From: [Flexibacter] sp. ATCC 35208
GTDB taxonomy: Bacteria; Bacteroidota; Bacteroidia; Chitinophagales; Chitinophagaceae
NCBI RefSeq assembly: GCF_001975825.1
Contig: NZ_MTKN01000001.1
Span: 339,016-403,015 of the forward strand
Length of the DNA stretch: 64,000 nucleotides
Direction: 5' to 3'
Positions 61,269 through 64,000 of the stretch are shown piece by piece (position 1 is the first letter of the stretch; each line of letters begins with the position of its first letter). The notes below the pieces were generated by a model. The model did not search any database, was not told the origin of the DNA, and saw nothing but the letters and a program-made list of their open reading frames with translations. The position numbers and the translations under genes were made by a program.

Positions 61269-61730
61269 ATGAAAGCAACAGAAAACTTCAAAGCATTAGG
61301 ATTGACATTGCCACCAGCACCCTCTCCACTGGGTGTTTATAAACCTTACCTGATCGATGGTAAATACCTGTACCTCTCCGGCCACGGCCCTGTACAGGAC
61401 GATAAAAGCCTTATCATAGGGCGTATTGGCGAAGATATGGATATTGAGAAAGGTAAACTGGCTGCCAGACAAGTTGCCCTGACCATGCTTTCTACCATCG
61501 TTACCAACCTGGGAAGCCTGGACAAAGTAAAGCGTGTGATCAAGGTATTGGGGATGGTGAACTGCACACCTGATTTTGGTCGTCATCCATATGTGATCAA
61601 TGGTGCCAGCGAACTGTTTGCAAAGATATGGGGTGAAGAGAATGGCATCGGTGTGCGTAGCGCTGTAGGTATGGGTTCCCTGCCTGATAATATTCCTGTT
61701 GAAATCGAAGCATTATTTGAATTAGCATAA
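61269..61730 (+). CDS. RidA (YjgF)-family enamine/imine deaminase-like protein
   Basis: A 153-residue cytoplasmic protein. RidA hydrolyses reactive enamines or imines such as 2-aminoacrylate made by serine/threonine dehydratases. LYLSGHGPVQ (about 37-46) and RSAVGMGSLPDNIPVEIEALF near the C-terminus (with the conserved Arg) match the family. ATG 61269 is chosen over the TTG-initiated extension from 61194, which lacks family sequence. The gene lies 2 bp before the D-amino-acid PLP enzyme gene, which fits a role in detoxifying its product. Confidence 0.82.
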   Translation: MKATENFKALGLTLPPAPSPLGVYKPYLIDGKYLYLSGHGPVQDDKSLIIGRIGEDMDIEKGKLAARQVALTMLSTIVTNLGSLDKVKRVIKVLGMVNCTPDFGRHPYVINGASELFAKIWGEENGIGVRSAVGMGSLPDNIPVEIEALFELA

Positions 61731-61732
61731 TT

Positions 61733-62836
61733 ATGAACTGGTACGAACTGCACAACATTAACACGGTGGATTCACCTGCACTGCTGGTGTATCCGGAGCG
61801 TATGCGAGACAACATCCTTGCAGTGAAAGCTTCTGTGAAGGATGTGCAGCGACTGCGCCCACATGTAAAAACCAGCAAGATCACGGAGGCTGCACAGCTG
61901 CTGATCGAAGAGGGCATTCATAAATTTAAGTGCGCCACCATTGCTGAAGCAGAAATGCTTGGATTGGCGGGTGCAAAAGATGTATTGCTTGCTTATCAGC
62001 CTGTAGGGCCAAAGATCGAACGGTTGCAGGAACTGACCGATCAATATCCGGATACGAAATACAGTTGTCTGGTGGATAACGCGGCTTCGGCTGTAGCGAT
62101 CGCTGCACAATTTGCCACCGCGCAAAAGGTATTGCCTCTGTATCTCGATCTGAATGTAGGCATGAACAGAACAGGTATTATACCAGGTGCCGCTGCACTG
62201 GCATTGTACCAGGAACTGGCGCACCTTCCAGGTGTTACACCTGTAGGACTACATGCCTATGATGGTCACCTGCATGATGTGGATATTGCTATTCGTAAAG
62301 AGAAATGTGATGCCGCGTATGTGCCAGTACAAGCCCTTGCACAGGCTATTACAGACAGTGGATTGCCTGCGCCACGTATTGTGGCAGGTGGTTCTCCTAC
62401 ATTCCCCATTCATGCCGAAAGAGAAGGCGTGGAATGTAGTCCGGGTACCTTTATCTTCTGGGATTGGGGATATCAGCAGCACTTACCGGATCAGCAGTAT
62501 GACTATGCCGCCGTATTGGTGACAAGAGTGATCTCCATTATTGATGGAGAGCGCCTGTGTCTTGATCTGGGGCATAAATCAGTTGCAGCAGAAAATCCAC
62601 AACCAAGAGTAGTTTTTCTGAATGCACCGGAAGCTTTGCCTGTATCACAGAGTGAGGAGCACCTGGTTGTGAAAGTAGCTGATACTGCGCAATACCCTGT
62701 GGGTACTGTGTTGTACGGCGTACCATATCATATATGCCCTACCGTAGCCCTGTATGAGCGCGTGGGCGTTGTAGAAAAGAATACCTGTATTGCGCAATGG
62801 AAAGTTGTAGCGAGAGACAGGAAGATCATGATCTGA
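61733..62836 (+). CDS. Alanine-racemase-fold PLP enzyme, D-threonine aldolase/D-serine dehydratase family
   Basis: A 367-residue fold-III PLP enzyme. Lys46 in RPHVKTSK is the expected PLP lysine, and SPALLVYPERMRDNI is the usual N-terminus. The second metal or product site has His333-Ile-Cys335 in YHICPTVAL. Vertebrate D-serine dehydratases use a His-x-Cys zinc pair, whereas characterised D-threonine aldolases have His-x-Asp, so this feature favours the dehydratase type; this comparison is from memory. Substrate not proven. It starts 2 bp after the ridA-like gene and ends 19 bp before the dipeptidase gene, so all three are likely one operon with the GntP-type permease. Confidence 0.82.
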   Translation: MNWYELHNINTVDSPALLVYPERMRDNILAVKASVKDVQRLRPHVKTSKITEAAQLLIEEGIHKFKCATIAEAEMLGLAGAKDVLLAYQPVGPKIERLQELTDQYPDTKYSCLVDNAASAVAIAAQFATAQKVLPLYLDLNVGMNRTGIIPGAAALALYQELAHLPGVTPVGLHAYDGHLHDVDIAIRKEKCDAAYVPVQALAQAITDSGLPAPRIVAGGSPTFPIHAEREGVECSPGTFIFWDWGYQQHLPDQQYDYAAVLVTRVISIIDGERLCLDLGHKSVAAENPQPRVVFLNAPEALPVSQSEEHLVVKVADTAQYPVGTVLYGVPYHICPTVALYERVGVVEKNTCIAQWKVVARDRKIMI

Positions 62837-62855
62837 ACCTAAAACTATTATAAAC

Positions 62856-63926
62856 ATGTTTGCAATAGACGCGCATCTGGATCTCAGCATGAACGCGATG
62901 GAGTGGAACCGCAATCTCCGCTTGCCTGTGAATGACATCAGGAAAAGGGAGGAAGGACAAACCGATAAACCAGACCGCGCTAAAGGAGTTGTATCTTTCC
63001 CTGAGTTGCGCAAAGGAAATATAGGATTGGTGGTAGGTACACAGATTGCCCGTTTTGTGGCACCTGACAATCCACTGCAGGGATGGTTTTCACCAGAACA
63101 GGCATGGGCACAGACACAGGGGCAGCTGGCGTGGTACAAAGCGATGGAAGAGGCAGGAGAACTGACTCCCATTACTGATCTGGCCTCTCTCGAAAAACAT
63201 CTTGCTTACTGGAATGATGGGCAACCGACAGCCAACAAAGCCATTGGTTATATCTTAAGCCTGGAAGGTGCTGATTCTATCGTAGACATACCTTACCTGG
63301 AAAGGGCTTATAATAATGGTTTGCGTGCTGTAGGTCCTGCACACTATGGCCCTGGCAGATATGCACAGGGTACAGATGCAACAGGCTTTATGGGTGATAA
63401 AGGCAGAGCACTGCTAAAAGAAATGGAGCGTCTCAACATTATTCTGGATGCTACGCACCTGTGTGATGATTGCTTTTGGGAAGCCATGGAGCACTTTTCC
63501 GGAAATGTATGGGCCAGCCATAATAACGTGCGTAAACTGGTGGATCACAACCGTCAGTTCTCTGACGAGATGATACTTGAACTGGTTAAACGGGGCGCTG
63601 TAATAGGTGGTGCCATGGATGCGTGGATGATAGTACCAGGATGGGTAAGAGGCGTATCTGATCCTAAAGGCATGGATTGTAACCTGGATAAACTGGTAGA
63701 CCATATGGATTACATCTGTCAGCTGGCGGGCAATGCATTGCATGTAGGCATCGGTTCTGACCTGGATGGCGCCTTTGGTAAGGAGCAATCTCCGTATGAT
63801 CTTGAAACGATTGCAGATGTGCAGAAACTACCTGCATTGTTTAAGAAGAGAGGTTACTCAGATGAGGATGTGGAAAACATCATGCATGGGAACTGGTTAC
63901 GGTTCCTGAGAAAGGCGTGGAGTTAA
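62856..63926 (+). CDS. Membrane dipeptidase (peptidase family M19)
   Basis: A 356-residue zinc dipeptidase. The first metal motif is AIDAHLDLSMN with His7 and Asp9, and GIGSDLDGAFG lies near residue 303. LSLEGADSI and ILDATHLCDD carry further family residues. M19 enzymes cleave dipeptides, many of them with a D-residue at the C-terminal position (renal dipeptidase group). There is no signal peptide, so it should act in the cytoplasm. It fits the gene group by releasing D-amino acids from imported L,D-dipeptides. It lies 19 bp after the PLP enzyme gene and is the last gene before a terminator. Confidence 0.87.
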   Translation: MFAIDAHLDLSMNAMEWNRNLRLPVNDIRKREEGQTDKPDRAKGVVSFPELRKGNIGLVVGTQIARFVAPDNPLQGWFSPEQAWAQTQGQLAWYKAMEEAGELTPITDLASLEKHLAYWNDGQPTANKAIGYILSLEGADSIVDIPYLERAYNNGLRAVGPAHYGPGRYAQGTDATGFMGDKGRALLKEMERLNIILDATHLCDDCFWEAMEHFSGNVWASHNNVRKLVDHNRQFSDEMILELVKRGAVIGGAMDAWMIVPGWVRGVSDPKGMDCNLDKLVDHMDYICQLAGNALHVGIGSDLDGAFGKEQSPYDLETIADVQKLPALFKKRGYSDEDVENIMHGNWLRFLRKAWS

Positions 63927-63954
63927 TAACAGCGATCGTTAACATAATTTAACA

Positions 63955-63987
63955 TAGCCCTGTGGGAACATCCTGCAGGGCTTTTTG
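63955..63987 (+). terminator. Rho-independent terminator after the dipeptidase gene
   Basis: AGCCCTG and CAGGGCT form the stem base (7 bp), the inner part is imperfect, and five T follow. It lies about 30 bp after the stop. Confidence 0.78.
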
Positions 63988-64000
63988 TGTGCGCCAGGCA

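Overview
The window reads as a chromosomal segment of a Bacteroidota bacterium, most likely a Chitinophaga-like member of the Chitinophagaceae. The signs are a SusC/SusD pair controlled by a FecI-type sigma factor and FecR-type anti-sigma factor, a short NuoG inside a complete nuo operon, many exported proteins whose signal peptides end in Ala-Gln, and promoter boxes of the Bacteroidota form TTTG-N19-TAnnTTTG. I saw no tRNA, rRNA, insertion sequence, prophage or CRISPR array.

Layout. Positions 1-1880 hold the end of a GH2 beta-mannosidase-like gene and a GH29 alpha-L-fucosidase. Positions 2168-10324 hold scattered housekeeping genes: an orphan response regulator, a 2H phosphoesterase-like protein, a Rel (p)ppGpp synthetase/hydrolase, purA, a very acidic protein, pabB and a TIGR01777-type epimerase. 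After an exported protein (10510-12024) comes a sigma/anti-sigma/SusC/SusD locus (about 12184-27922). It continues through one more lipoprotein and four exported metallopeptidases (M20, M14, M20D, M14). I read it as an oligopeptide-acquisition locus built like a polysaccharide utilization locus. Positions 27983-36562 hold an MscS channel with a long N-terminal extension, a TPR protein, a Crp-like regulator, a membrane protein, purQ and two DsbD-related genes. A minus-strand group (36663-39452) encodes a tyrosine phosphatase, HisRS and a cation efflux protein. Positions 39884-42825 encode a small membrane protein, a PstS-like lipoprotein and a TPR protein.

Positions 42983-56211 are a complete 14-gene nuoA-N operon for complex I, behind a perfect-match Bacteroidota promoter and ended by a bidirectional terminator. 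Next are a NahK-like sugar kinase and a LacI regulator (minus strand) and a lone MacB-type permease. The window ends with gntP-like permease, ridA-like, HxC-type D-amino-acid PLP enzyme and M19 dipeptidase genes, which together suggest uptake and breakdown of D-amino acids or L,D-dipeptides.

Most of the window is ordinary core genome. The observations most worth checking are: an ECF sigma gene whose N-terminus has no canonical in-frame start but sits behind an A7 slippery run; a perfect 15-bp hairpin plus T run that contains the pabB start codon; a DsbD whose fused alpha domain lacks its cysteines beside a free-standing alpha domain that keeps them; the peptide-utilization locus with duplicated M14 genes; and the putative D-amino-acid operon.
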